A DNA stretch of 64,000 nt from Phascolomyces articulosus (taxonomy: Eukaryota; Mucoromycota; Mucoromycetes; Mucorales; Lichtheimiaceae), in NCBI GenBank assembly GCA_025677815.1, contig JAIXMP010000029.1, positions 434,001 to 498,000 on the forward strand. The letters run 5' to 3'. Shown piece by piece: positions 1-10,911 of this stretch; position 1 is the first letter of the stretch; each line of letters starts with the position of its first letter. The position numbers and the translations under genes are program-made. The notes beneath the pieces were generated by a model. It saw only the letters and a program-made list of their open reading frames with translations. It was not told where the DNA came from and did not search any database.

Positions 1-1744
1 ACCAATAAAATTCATTTTGACTGACCCTTTTTTGCCTGAAACAGCTTTTTTTTTTTTTTTTTTTTTTTGAATGGGTAACCTTTCTTCCTTTTTGTGACTT
101 TCCCGTTCCTTTCTCCCCTTTCAACCTGTTTCTATTTTTTTTTTTCCTTCCCCCCAAAACTTCAACTTACTAACTACGTCAGGATTTATATCTTTTTACT
201 TATTTCTATTTATGCAAACATTCCGTCTTTTTTTTTTTATTTATTGAAAATAAAAAAAAGATTTTAGGGTGGCGGATGAAAATCTTTCATCATCATAATA
301 ATAATAATAAAAAAGCGCGGTAAAAGTTTGAAAGCGTTATTATTTTTTTGAACCACATGACTTTATACTCTTTTTTTTTTATTTTTTTCATAACAGTTTA
401 TATAAAGCATAGCATATACTTCTTTTGGGGGGAGAGAAAGAAAGGAAAAAAGGGGGAATAAAAAGAAGAAGAAGAAGAAGAAAGGTACTCTTTTTTCGGT
501 GGGGGGGAGAGGGAAGAAAAGGAAACTATAATAAACCAGGTGACATTGTTGTTGTTGTGTGCGCTACAAACAAAGCATTGGACCGAAAAAAAAAAAGTTA
601 TTACCATAATAACAAAAAGTAGTACAAATAAAGATGAGAAAAAGGGGGGAGGAGGAAAAGAACTTTACTTACAAAAAAATCCTTTTCTTTGGTTTTTGTA
701 AAACGGTCAAGTAGTAGTTAATAGTAGATCAACTACAAAAAAAAAAAAAAACCAACAAAAATGGGGGATTTCATATCATATGATGTTATTTTGTTCATAA
801 ATGACGGGTTGAAATTGTTTGATATATTTTAAAAAAAGGATGGATAAAAAAGTTGTTTCTGTAGAGTTATTGATTTTTTGGTAAAATGATAGAATGTACC
901 TGAATTATACCATCCATATTCATTATAAAACCCATGTTTTGTCTGTTTGTTCAATATATATACAACTTTTTCTTTTATCATCTTCTTCTCCCCCTTCCCC
1001 TCCCCCCACTCATTTATTTTCATTCAAACATTTCAATAGTATCCTATCTTTTTTTTTCATTGAAAAATTGATCAACAAATCAACTCCACTTGAATTGAGA
1101 CCAATAAAACAAAGATGGAAAATATAAATGTCGATGAAACTTTGATCTTTGAAATAGAATAAAAAATGATGGGATTGATAAAGAAGATAGAAGGTGGTGG
1201 GGGTTGGATAGTAATAATAAATTCATAATTATGAAAAAAACAATCTCCGCAAAAGTTAAACCTCTTCTTTTCTATTATTATTATTTAACATGAAAGAAGA
1301 AGATGCTTTTGACACATTTTGTTAGGATAAATATAAAATAAGGAGAGACTCATGATGAGTTATTAGTTTACAACAACTTACAACATAAACTAAAATGGAT
1401 CTGCGTCCCGCCAAAAAAAAAAAGAAAGACTCCTTTATCATATTTAGTTTCACCAATCCAATCCATGCGTTTATTTTTGTTTTAACTTGGCACTTCTTTC
1501 TCCACTCCCCCCCAACCCACCTTATTGAATTACACTATAACAAACATTATTTTGAAATACAACAAACCACATCATGATTACTAAATCGGGAAAAAAACTT
1601 GGGATGGCTTTTTTCATATATATACACAACTAAGAAAAAAATATACCCCCGAAAAAATCACTTAATGATGTGTGGCGCTGTACTTGAAAAAACTATTCTT
1701 TTTCTCTATAAACTATATCTATATAACACACATAGTCAAAAAGA
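1..1744. other. Gene-free AT-rich upstream region
   Basis: No supportable gene was seen. The stretch is dominated by poly-T and poly-A runs, short AAG and TAA triplet runs and G-rich patches. The few short open frames are lysine-, serine- or phenylalanine-rich low complexity. The last few hundred bases presumably hold the promoter and 5' leader of the following KICS2-like gene. Confidence 0.6.
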
Positions 1745-3851
1745 ATGATGGATCACCATGAATTATATACATCTACTTGGAATGCTTTAGGTGCTTTTGA
1801 TTATATTGCTGCAAACAAGTTTGCTACGCGTTTCTTACGAGTAAATTCTTCTTCTTCTTCTTTATTTCATTAATATATATGCATATATACGCGTCATTTA
1901 ATATTGCCAATGACGAATGGCCCATTCCATTGATAAAACAATAAGTTTTTTTTTTTTTTTAAAAAAAAAACTCTGACTCGGTTCTTTCTCCGGATATAGG
2001 TATATCAACCATTCAGTCATTTACTTGTCAAATTAACCAATTGTGAAAATCTCTATACCCAATTATCGTTTTTGAAACCAAAATGGTATTATATGCGTAA
2101 AGATCCTGCAAGTATCTTTCCTATTTTATTTTTTTTAAGCTGCAATTTTTATATAAATATAAATATATATATATATGATATATTGACAATAATCAATAAT
2201 AAAAACAGTTAAACTTATTGTATCACTATTTAGCGGAAGATATCAATAAAGAAATCGCCGTTTTAGAAAATCAAAACACTTTGACGGAGGAAGATACGAC
2301 TACACCGTTATTGGCAATCTTACATGCTTTAGTGGATCTTTGTCGCGTGCGTCAAACATTTATTCATCTGTAATGAAATTATCTCTCTCTCTCTTTTTTT
2401 TTAAAAATAGAAACATTTTTTTTTACCCCACGTTTTCTGACATACACGCGGGTGGTGGGGGGTGGGCGATAGATAGATATCAAGCATTATTACATAGTCA
2501 TCATAAAAATGATACATCTTCTTTTCAATCGGTGTTGAAAGATTTAGAATCTTTGGAACAAAAACAACAACGATGGCATGAACAAGATCATCTTGGATTA
2601 TTAGGATTAGGTGTGGTCAAGGAAATTCGTATTTTACATGCTTTACTAAAAGCACGACAGGCTATTATCGATTATGCTTTTCAAGATGCTTGTATTGCTT
2701 TATTTCATTGTAAACAAAATTTAAATGAATGGAAAATGGCATGTCAAGAACAAGAGGATGAAGAGGTATATATATCTTAAAAAAAAAAGTGTTTTTTATG
2801 AAAGATATAACTTATTCTTTTGGGTATAAAATAGAAATCAAATACTACAACACAACAAGTGGTACATGAACCCACATGGAAAACCATGTTATTTGGTGGT
2901 TTCACGTCCAGTAGTAATATTCTTCATTCTTCTTCTTTGGAAGGTGGAGGAAAACATTTAGAAGATGCATGGCCTAATACTATACGTTGGTTTGGAAAAT
3001 ATTTGGATAATTTGTATGCCAAGATGACTTTATATTTTCATAATATTTTGTTGGAAAAGGAAAAGCTAATCACGGAGGATGATCCTGAAAAGGCATTATG
3101 GAAAGGGATCAAAATTGATTATCATGAACAGTATGTTTCGTTTTTGTTTTTGTTTTGGATATATAAAAGTGAGTGAGGAGAGGGGGGGAAAGGTTTGCAT
3201 GGTGGTTGACGCGTTGTTGGGCGGGCTTCATGCATAGAATGTGCATGAAAGAGGGAGAAGATGTTTCTTTTCGTCATGAAAAGAGAAAATATTCATCATG
3301 ACGTATATTGTTTAGAATATGCACGTTTCGAAAACGTTTTGGCGCGCATTGTGTAGGTTTATTATATGAAGTGACTTCTGTCCCTTTTTATCCACAAGGT
3401 TATGTACTTTCAGGGACTCCTTATGAACCACCGCAAGGCATTCATTCTTTTCCTTTTATCTATTGTCAACCGAATGTAAGCTTTTTAAAAACAACCCTTT
3501 TTCTTTTTTGATTATGTCATTGACTAAAAGTATATGAATGATTCTTTTTTTTTTTAAAAAAAAAAAAAAACTTAGGAACCACCCAAAGAACATATGCCAA
3601 ATATTATATCTATTCTTCAAGGCAGTCGTAACAAATTAAGTGATCCAAAAGCCAAACCAGTTTACTTTTTTGATAGTAAGATTTCAAGTACTTATTATTT
3701 AGCCCAAGTGGATGACCATGTGGTATTAGTAGTGATTTATTTTGAAAGACAAATACAACAACGTGAACCCACTACATTGGAATTCATGTCTACCATGGTT
3801 ACTTCACTCCGAGGGACATCGGTCTTGGCTGATTTATCTAGAATGGAATAA
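1745..3851 (+). CDS. KICS2: KICSTOR subunit 2 (C12orf66/KICS2) homologue
   Basis: Seven exons: 1745-1840, 2000-2107, 2209-2369, 2477-2765, 2835-3130, 3316-3475 and 3576-3851, giving 461 aa against about 446 aa for the human protein. In animals this subunit belongs to KICSTOR, which tethers GATOR1 to the lysosome so that nutrient status can control TORC1. Recognition rests on collinear family blocks: an N-terminal segment ending in MRKDP; the central W-x-x-x-LFGG region followed by W-F-x-K-x-L-x-N-L-x-A-K and LYFHNILL; then PPQGIHSFPF, MPNIISI, VYFFDSKISSTYYLAQ and a C-terminal VVIYFE segment. All of these have recognisable counterparts in C12orf66. The start is the first ATG of a double ATG before a continuous exon. 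Intron 2 appears to use a GC donor (GCAAGT), the only simple way to keep frame there. Family assignment is confident; that it works in a KICSTOR-like complex in this fungus is inference. Confidence 0.85.
1946..1970. repeat. T15A10 palindromic tract
   Basis: A run of T directly followed by a run of A, in intron 1 of the KICS2-like gene. Similar tracts occur at 3545-3570, 5280-5301, 15212-15229, 29908-29926 and 41538-41565. Confidence 0.8.
2108..2208 (+). other. GC-AG intron in the KICS2-like gene
   Basis: Joining exon 2 to exon 3 at the nearby GT breaks the frame, while a GCAAGT donor directly after the CCT codon joins in phase 0 to the exon after ACAG. GCAAGT is the usual donor form of GC-AG introns. 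Seen in sequence; splicing itself is inferred. Confidence 0.55.
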
Positions 3852-5439
3852 TAAATTTATATATATTCATGCTGAATAATGACGAGTAAAAAGATTGTTT
3901 TTTGGGGGGGGTGATAAAGTGGTTTATCCTTATTAGAATAATGTTAGAAAAAGGGTGTGCCCATGGTTGAATTCCTTATTATATAATTGTCGTACAAAAA
4001 GGGAATCATCCACCCATTGAACAAAATGCGGGGTAAAACGAACAAAAAAAAAATTGTACCCCGCAAAAAAAGAATGGGGGCACTAGACTAAATAAAGGAA
4101 ATTTGTATTACTTTCTTTATTCAGTTTTGCGTCATAAAGAAGTCTTGTCAACCCAACCCCGGTTTTTTTTTTTTTTTTTATGATGATGAATGATGACTGA
4201 TATTCCATCATTGATATTTGATGGTTTGATCATCTCTCTCTCTCTCTCTCTCTTTATATATATATATAATAACCCATTTTATTTTAACCTTCCTCTTTAT
4301 TCACTTTTTATTGATTAAAGAAGTATATATACTCTTTTAAGAATCAAAAAAAGATCTTGTAATACGTATACGTAACGATGGATTTGTTTATTATTCATCT
4401 ATATTTACTGGGTTACTACCCAAAAAAGCATAAAAGTTGAATGACAGATAAAACCCACAAAGTTATTAATATTGCTATTATCAAACCAGTGGGTTTGATC
4501 TTTTGGAACTGGGGGGAGGGATGACTGATAAAAAAAAAATAGAACACAAAAAAACCTAGACCAAAAAGGAACATTTTGTGTATGTGTATTAGAAATATGG
4601 AGAAAAAATGATGGAGGGTGTTCTATAAACTGGAACGATTCCGAGGTCGGGCTACCAACAATAGCTTAGTCGCCGTAAATATTATTTTGGTTTAACAAGA
4701 TTAACATTGCATATTTATATTTTACTATTCATAACTACTATTACGAGTCATATTATCACAGTAGATTCATTCATTTCTCTTTAATTATTATTATTATATA
4801 TTACAGTCTGGTTTTTTTTTCAAGAATGAAAGAAAAAGAGATTAAACTTTTCACAAGTACAAAAACTTAAAAAGTTTTTTGTTAATAATAATAATAAAAA
4901 AGTGTGTTTTTCTTTTAAGCTCACAAAAAGAAAATAAATAAATAAAGAATTCGACCGGACTGGACCGTGCTTTCTATTTATCTTTACTATAACTATGTTA
5001 ATCAAATAAATAATTTATAATCAAAAATGGTGGGAGGGGAAGAAGAAGAGAAATGTATAACGACTAAATGTGTGGCGTTTCTTTTTACTTGATATAGACG
5101 TAGTTAATATTGTTGTTAACATCACCAAATTCTCGTATTAAACTATACGGGTTAGCCGAACATACGGACATATATCAACAACGAAAAAGCCCAATCTTTT
5201 TCTTTTGACGATCTTATATGAATCAATTATTCTCGGATTATTTCATAACCCAAACAATAAAATGACCTTAATACATGACTTTTTTTTTTTTAAAAAAAAA
5301 AGGGCGCCCAAATATTTATTATTTGTTTGTTGTCTCACCTGCATTATATTTTGAGACAGAAAAATAAAACATAATCTATCATCAACTTATACTTAATGAT
5401 TAGTGGAGTCTTTTTTTTCCTTATCATGGTGGGGCCTTT
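3852..5439. other. Intergenic region, no gene seen
   Basis: This AT-rich stretch follows the KICS2-like gene. It contains a CT dinucleotide run near 4230-4250, short TA runs and a T12/A10 palindromic tract at 5280-5301. No open frame here has coding character on either strand. Confidence 0.5.
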
Positions 5440-5710
5440 TGGGGGGGAGGGATCTTTTTTTTTTTTTTTTTGGTTGACAGTGCGTTTTTTTCAGGATTGG
5501 GAGGTGAAAATTACAATTTAAATGTTGGCAGAATTACGAAATTTATAATGATGGCTATGAACTATAACTTTGGCCACGTTCTTTTTTTTTCTTCACATAA
5601 CAGATAATTCAACATTTTCATATATTTTTTTGCATGACAATTCGTGTTTATGATTTATTTGAAAAAAAAAAAAGATGTAAAGTACATACAATAGTGCACC
5701 GGACAAAAAA
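5440..5710 (+). repeat. Left copy of an inverted ~270-bp repeat
   Basis: The sequence from about 5470 (GGTTGACAG at 5472-5480) to 5708 (CACCGGACAAAA at 5697-5708) recurs in reverse complement at about 9993-10249. Shared blocks in the same order include the bases around 5502-5520, the segment around 5525-5575, CTTCACATAACAGAT at 5591-5605 and the CACCGGACAAAA block. Homology outside 5470 is fuzzy because of a long T run. It may be the left terminal inverted repeat of a larger element or an independent repeat copy. Confidence 0.7.
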
Positions 5711-7140
5711 AAATACAATGAAGAGGAGTCAGTTTACTAAGATTGAGCTGACTAAACGATTGGTTTTTCAATTATGGGTTAAAAGAAAGATCCTTCTTCT
5801 ATTACATTACAATGATATTTATTATGAATCCATGTTTATTTGACACAACGGTGATGTCTTCATGATGATGTATTATATATATTATTTTGACGATTATACT
5901 ATAAAATTGAGCCAAGATTCCATCGTTTATATATATAAGAGATAATCCATAGAGTCTGAATGAAAAGTGGGGTTTTTTTTCTTTATTGTTATTATTATGG
6001 ATGACACTAACACCAATAACAATAGTTACCATCAGCATAATAGACGACAAATAAAATGTACCTTTCCAGAACTATATGGAATGGGAAAGTTATACAGAAA
6101 TAAAAAAACAATATGATTATAAAGGCTATGGAAAAATAATTGATTGGAATGAAACAATAACCTTGATAATATATATTCTAGCAGCGTTCCAACCATTTTT
6201 CTTCATATATGCAATATAAAAAAAAAAAGGAAAACAAAACTTACACAAGCTGATACTATAATAATGTTAATGCAAAGACCACTCATTAATTATATGTCCA
6301 AAGACATGAACATGATAGATCCAGTTCGCGTTGCTCTGTAATAGCCACTTGACGGTATCCTCCCCATGTCCAGAGATAGGATGGCGCTTGAAAGCTGTTA
6401 TTTAACAATTAATCAAATACACCAATTGTACGTCGGAGAAAACATATCAGACGCATCACACGACCATTCTAGAAAAATAAATATGATTGATGTTGATCAG
6501 CCGAGGTAACTGTATCTTTGATGACACCCTATTTGGCCTCACTGACTCCTATCATGCGAATGGTTGAAAAAGTGAAAAAAAGACGGGTGAGTTTAAAGGC
6601 ATTCTACTAAGTCAATGGAAAAGCAGAATGCATCAAAGAGGAACGACAATAAATGACTTGAAACAGCAGGCAGTTGAAAGAGAAAACCGTTTTGAACCAG
6701 TATAACAGCAGCAGCATCGATTACGACAAAGAGAAATAAAGATATCAATATTCGGAGGGTATATAGAACTACCAATCGAAAAAATAACACAAGCAAGGTA
6801 TTCAAATTGATGGATATTTATAACATCTCGTCATTGCCCATCAAAAAAGATCATAGGCATATTTTCAGACTGATAAATCTTATGCAATACTTGTCGAAAC
6901 TATAATGAATCGAGTCCTACTATCAAGTAGTTACTTAATAATGGAAGTAATTTACGAGTTATGCAGATTACAATTTCACTGAAAGCAGTCAGAGTGATCT
7001 GTAACATATTTCCTTTTACGCAGCCATTACTATAAACACTTTTTCCAACATGGCAAAGAAATGGTAAAAGATAGCTTGAAATTGTAATAAGAATAATAAC
7101 CCAATTCCAACTGATTTATTTTATTTTGATGGTACTTTTT
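5711..7140. other. Interior of the candidate element, no intact gene
   Basis: No intact gene was seen. A minus-strand open frame at about 6593-6805 (70 codons) is very hydrophobic, but no exon structure or family could be attached. The stretch 6250-6420 has a short minus-strand frame containing the tetrad-like string HVHVFGH, which is too short and interrupted to call. Confidence 0.4.
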
Positions 7141-9300
7141 ATATACAGGGATCAAGTCAAATTTCTTGGAAACAATTACGAAAATCAAAGAACCTGTATT
7201 GGATTTTTTCCGTACAAGAATATTTATACAGCTCTGTCCAAAGAATTCAAGCCGAAGGAGAGCTAATTAGATCAATCAACATTCTTGCCAATCGCTTGAA
7301 TGATAATAGCAATAGTACTTGTAATAACGTAAAAACATGGACCAAGGGTATTACTGTAGACCCTCCGCTTTATGCAGAAGCACTTTTTCTCAAAAAAAAA
7401 AAACCTGCAAAAAGTGAGGACATGTAAAATCCGAATACGATTTACTTCTGTTTTCTGAGCGGTTTACTTTGAAAAAAGCTACAAATAGTGGGTTCTGCAA
7501 AAAATGGGAATGCAAAAAGCGGGTGCCCACTATGTTATGAATGGCTTTGATGTAAGATATTATTTCATATTTCGAATCTCGAAGACGAACAACTTTTATT
7601 TTTATTTAGTCTCTCGAAGAACTTGATGAGTTTTGAAAAAAATATCGCCCTTCCTCTTATGGCCGCAGATATTGCTGCGCAGGCTACGATGTTGTCAAAA
7701 AAGCGCCTCAAATCCAATTCATCATCCTCTCTTCCAAGAAAACCGAAAACCGAAGTTTGGGTAATTTATTAGAGAAACATCTGTTTCGATAATATCAATG
7801 TATTTTTTAGTAACCTAAATAAACTGACATATAAATATTAGGTCAAGGAACGGGATTGAATCCGGAATACTGGTCTAAATGTTTTATTCGGGACATATAT
7901 GAAGCATAAAGCCATCAACTCAAGACAGCCAACAAATAAAAAGAAAGTGTACTTTAAAAGGTATATATATAATTGATATAAAGATCTCTATTCCAAAAAA
8001 TTGCGAAAAATTGTAAAGGTATATTTTATTAGTTTGTTTTGAAGTTGGCTCCACTGTGCTGATCGTTACTGACTATTTTTCTCCCAATAGGCAGTCCTAT
8101 AACGTGCGTTTAGGCAATGCCTTTTTTTCCAGTGAAAGCAATCACCAAAACACGCAGCTAAATCAATCCATAAATATCTAAACAATAATTGTAAAGATAT
8201 TAAAGCTGGTATTGCACGCACTATTTTAGTTATGTAAGTGATTTCTTTTCTCTAGCACAGTAGTATAGTCTATATCTTATTACTATAGAATATGTTTTAA
8301 TCCCAATGTTGTTTTGCTAGAGTTGAACGAGACATGCTTTGGATTCAACCGCTTTTGAACGAGCAACTTCGAGTTACTTTCATCAGAAGCCGATCTTATC
8401 GTCAAATTTTGTGGAGCAGTGATAGAGAACGTCTTTCTTGGATCGAGGATCCATCCTCATTGGTACGTTTTATTATTATAGCTTTATTACCTTACATTTA
8501 TATTTACATTTATATTTATATCAGGGAAGAAATGATGCTATCAGTATTCAATGCAACAGCGGCCAAGCTAAAGATGGACCTTAGTCTTATTTGTTTTGGT
8601 TCCAATCAAGAATATTTGAGCATAGGCGAGCTTGGTAAAGCTGTGCACAATCAGAGCACTGCAAAAAAGTGTGGCTATTCAGACTGAACAAGTCTCTGAG
8701 CAGCTCTAAATTTCATTAATTAAAATGCAGTAAAATACAGTAAAATGTAGTGTTTTATACTTAAGACCTGAACAGCTCTGAACAGCCACGCTTTTTTGTA
8801 GTGGAAATATTAGCATGACAAGCGAAAGTTTGTGTTGATTGTCAAAAGCACAATTCAATTACTACATCCAAAGATTCAGTCTTAATTCAAAACAAGTACC
8901 GGGCGTAGAAATCCCTATTATTCAAGTATTAGGTCTGTGGATTATGAAGAGGAAGGATGAAGTGGCCTAATAAAACCATTTGCTAATCTTATTATTGTTG
9001 AAATATAGGTTCACGCACTGAATTATCGGTTGTATAAATGATGGCTAATGGTCTCTACAAGGTTGAGTTTTTCCATGAATTTATGTTGCCGATTTCTATT
9101 CAGTCTTTTAAGGAAGACATGTCACGTTTGATTAAGGCATTATCAATGCTTATGGTAATATAAACTAATCTAAGGAATGGTTTACCCTTTAATAATGTAA
9201 ACTAAAGTAGCACTTATGGTTATTATTTTTTTATATAGGAACTTACGAAGCAACGTAATGATAAATTGTCTGACCTTGGTAAAAAGTAATTCCCGTATAA
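7141..9300 (+). pseudogene. Fragments of a repetitive Mucorales-type protein
   Basis: Several plus-strand segments have coding character but lack a continuous frame. They are about 7149-7427 (lysine-rich end), about 7630-7770 (contains an SKKRLK basic patch), 8334-8460 (ends at a GTACGT donor-like site), about 8870-8935 (contains VEIPIIQV) and about 9003-9165 (contains NGLYKVEFFHEF). The final segment resembles, from memory, the C-terminal region of a large lineage-specific protein family that is repeated across Mucorales genomes and has no assigned function. Stops, frame changes and a nested 147-bp insertion indicate decay. Whether it was cargo of the surrounding inverted-repeat element is unknown. 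Confidence 0.4.
8657..8803. mobile_element. 147-bp MITE-like inverted-repeat insertion
   Basis: The left end reads CACTGCAAAAAAGTGTGGCT and continues ATTCAGA. The reverse complement of the right end reads CACTACAAAAAAGCGTGGCT and continues GTTCAGA. The two ends match at 24 of 27 positions. The interior is short and non-coding with repeated AAAATNCAGTAAAAT-like phrases. The insertion lies directly after a decayed coding segment. No clear target-site duplication was seen, so the superfamily is undetermined. Confidence 0.65.
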
Positions 9301-9989
9301 TATTACAATCAAACAGATGAAGAAACCAGAAGCCTGACCAACGGAGGTAGGGTCAGTATGGATCCAAGAAGTTATTTATGATACTTCTTATGACAATGAA
9401 GATATTTGAAATATCCACGTCTTTGTACATAGTATATCTTCTTTTATTTATTTCAATGTACCCACATGCCTATAGGCGCAGGTCAATCTAGTCTTCATCG
9501 ATAATAAATATAAGTTTTAAACTATTTCAATGTTCCCATTAAAAATACTTCTTTTTTTACTTGTGTCGATATTCCCGTCCCCCAAACCTTTGGTTATAAT
9601 ACAATCACATCATTTTCATCACTATTATCACTATTATAAACATCGTTTTCCCTCCTTAAATACCCCGTATAACATACACATATATTCTAACCTCAAATGT
9701 TCTGTATATTTACTAAAGATGCTATGAAATCAATGAAATGGTAAAAGATAACTTGAAATCGTGATAATTGTAATCCAATTCCAAATAATATTTATTTTAA
9801 TATATAAATAAACACAAAGGATTTATATATACATATTTATCTATTTATAAAAAAAATAAAAACTATATGGACTGTATTGATTCTGAACATCAGGAAGCGC
9901 AAATTACATGGCTCATTTTCAAAATTATAGCCCATTTTTTATTTCAACATCCAAAAATTCAACTTCCAACGCTGTAATCTTTTTTTTTT
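9301..9989. other. Spacer inside the candidate element
   Basis: This AT-rich sequence lies between the last decayed coding fragment and the right inverted repeat. The open frame near 9530-9727 is histidine/tyrosine-rich low complexity and is not considered a gene. Confidence 0.4.
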
Positions 9990-10270
9990 TGTTTTGTCCG
10001 GTGCAACATTTGTACATACAACTTTACATCATTTTTTTCATATTTTTATATGTTTTTTTAAATAAATCATAAACACCAATTGTCATACAAAATATATGAT
10101 AATGTACAATAATCTGTTATGTGAAGGTAAAAAAAAAGATCGTGGTCAAAGTTATAATTCATAGCCATCATTATAAATTTCGTGATTCTGCCAACATTTT
10201 AAATTGTAATTTTCACCTCCCAATCTTGAAGAAAATGCACTGTCAACCAAAAAAAAAATCCTTCCCCTCC
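9990..10270 (-). repeat. Right copy of the inverted ~270-bp repeat
   Basis: This is the reverse complement of the copy at about 5440-5710. Landmarks are TTTGTCCGGTG at 9993-10003, ATCTGTTATGTGAAG at 10112-10126 and CTGTCAACC at 10240-10248. Copies differ by substitutions and small indels, mainly in homopolymer runs, indicating age rather than recent duplication. Confidence 0.7.
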
Positions 10271-10738
10271 AAACGCCAAAACGAAAAAGAGCACTGCAAT
10301 CATTAGGGAAAATCCTGTATTAAAATCAAAAATCTGCTGATCATTTTTATATATATATAATAACAACACATGACGAATAATGAACAAGTTGCGATCGTCA
10401 GTGAAAAGGCAGGGTATATATGTTTAAAATGGTAATGCTTGATGTTGCTGTATGGTGGTAAAAAGTTATCACTTTGGATGGATATTAATTATCCATTTTC
10501 AGTTTTTGTTTGTAAGCAATTGAAAAAAAAAAATCTATTCAAATGGAGTCGTTTTTTACCCATGAAATCTATAAGAGGTTATGCTATGTTTTGTTTTTTC
10601 AATTCATGCAAATGTTTCTCTATATTATGAACTATAAAACAAAAAACTCTCACCTATCGGTTACACATAACAGTAATCTTTTTACATATCTATCAAAAAA
10701 TAGCCATGGATGGGCCAAAAGTCTCTCATCGCTTTTAT

Positions 10739-10911
10739 ATATTGGATTTTTCCTGTTACCACGCGCCCATGTATTTTCAATTTCGCTGAAGGTGATTTTT
10801 TAACTTCGTGCATTTTATAATACGAATATACAGGACATCTGCAAAGTTAAAAAATCACCTACAGCGAAATTGGAAATGCATGAGCGCGAAGTAATAAGAA
10901 AAATCCAATAT
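10739..10911. repeat. Inverted repeat with 68-bp arms and 37-bp loop
   Basis: The left arm 10739-10806 pairs with the right arm 10844-10911. Both arms contain ATATTGGATTTTTC, CGCG, CAATTTCGCTG and AGGTGATTTTTTAACTT in the same order when the right arm is reverse complemented, with about ten mismatches. It is a fold-back element or MITE remnant, or a locus able to produce a long hairpin RNA. Confidence 0.7.

Larger units (their letters stand above)
5440..10270. mobile_element. Candidate decayed element with long inverted repeats
   Basis: Two copies of the same ~270-bp sequence lie in opposite orientation about 4.3 kb apart, in the correct geometry for terminal inverted repeats. Between them are only broken coding fragments (about 7140-9300, plus strand) and a small inverted-repeat insertion. 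No transposase motif was recognised and no target-site duplication was established. The alternative is two unrelated insertions of one repeat family in opposite orientation. Confidence 0.4.

Noticed and set aside
398..622. Overlapping lysine- and serine-rich ORFs on both strands
   Set aside because: Products of AAG and T runs with no coding signature or splice context.
6250..6420. Minus-strand frame with HVHVFGH, suggestive of a copper-binding oxidase
   Set aside because: The surrounding residues do not match multicopper oxidase motifs and the frame is short and interrupted.
9530..9727. 65-codon plus-strand ORF rich in His and Tyr
   Set aside because: Low-complexity translation of CAT/TAT repeats.
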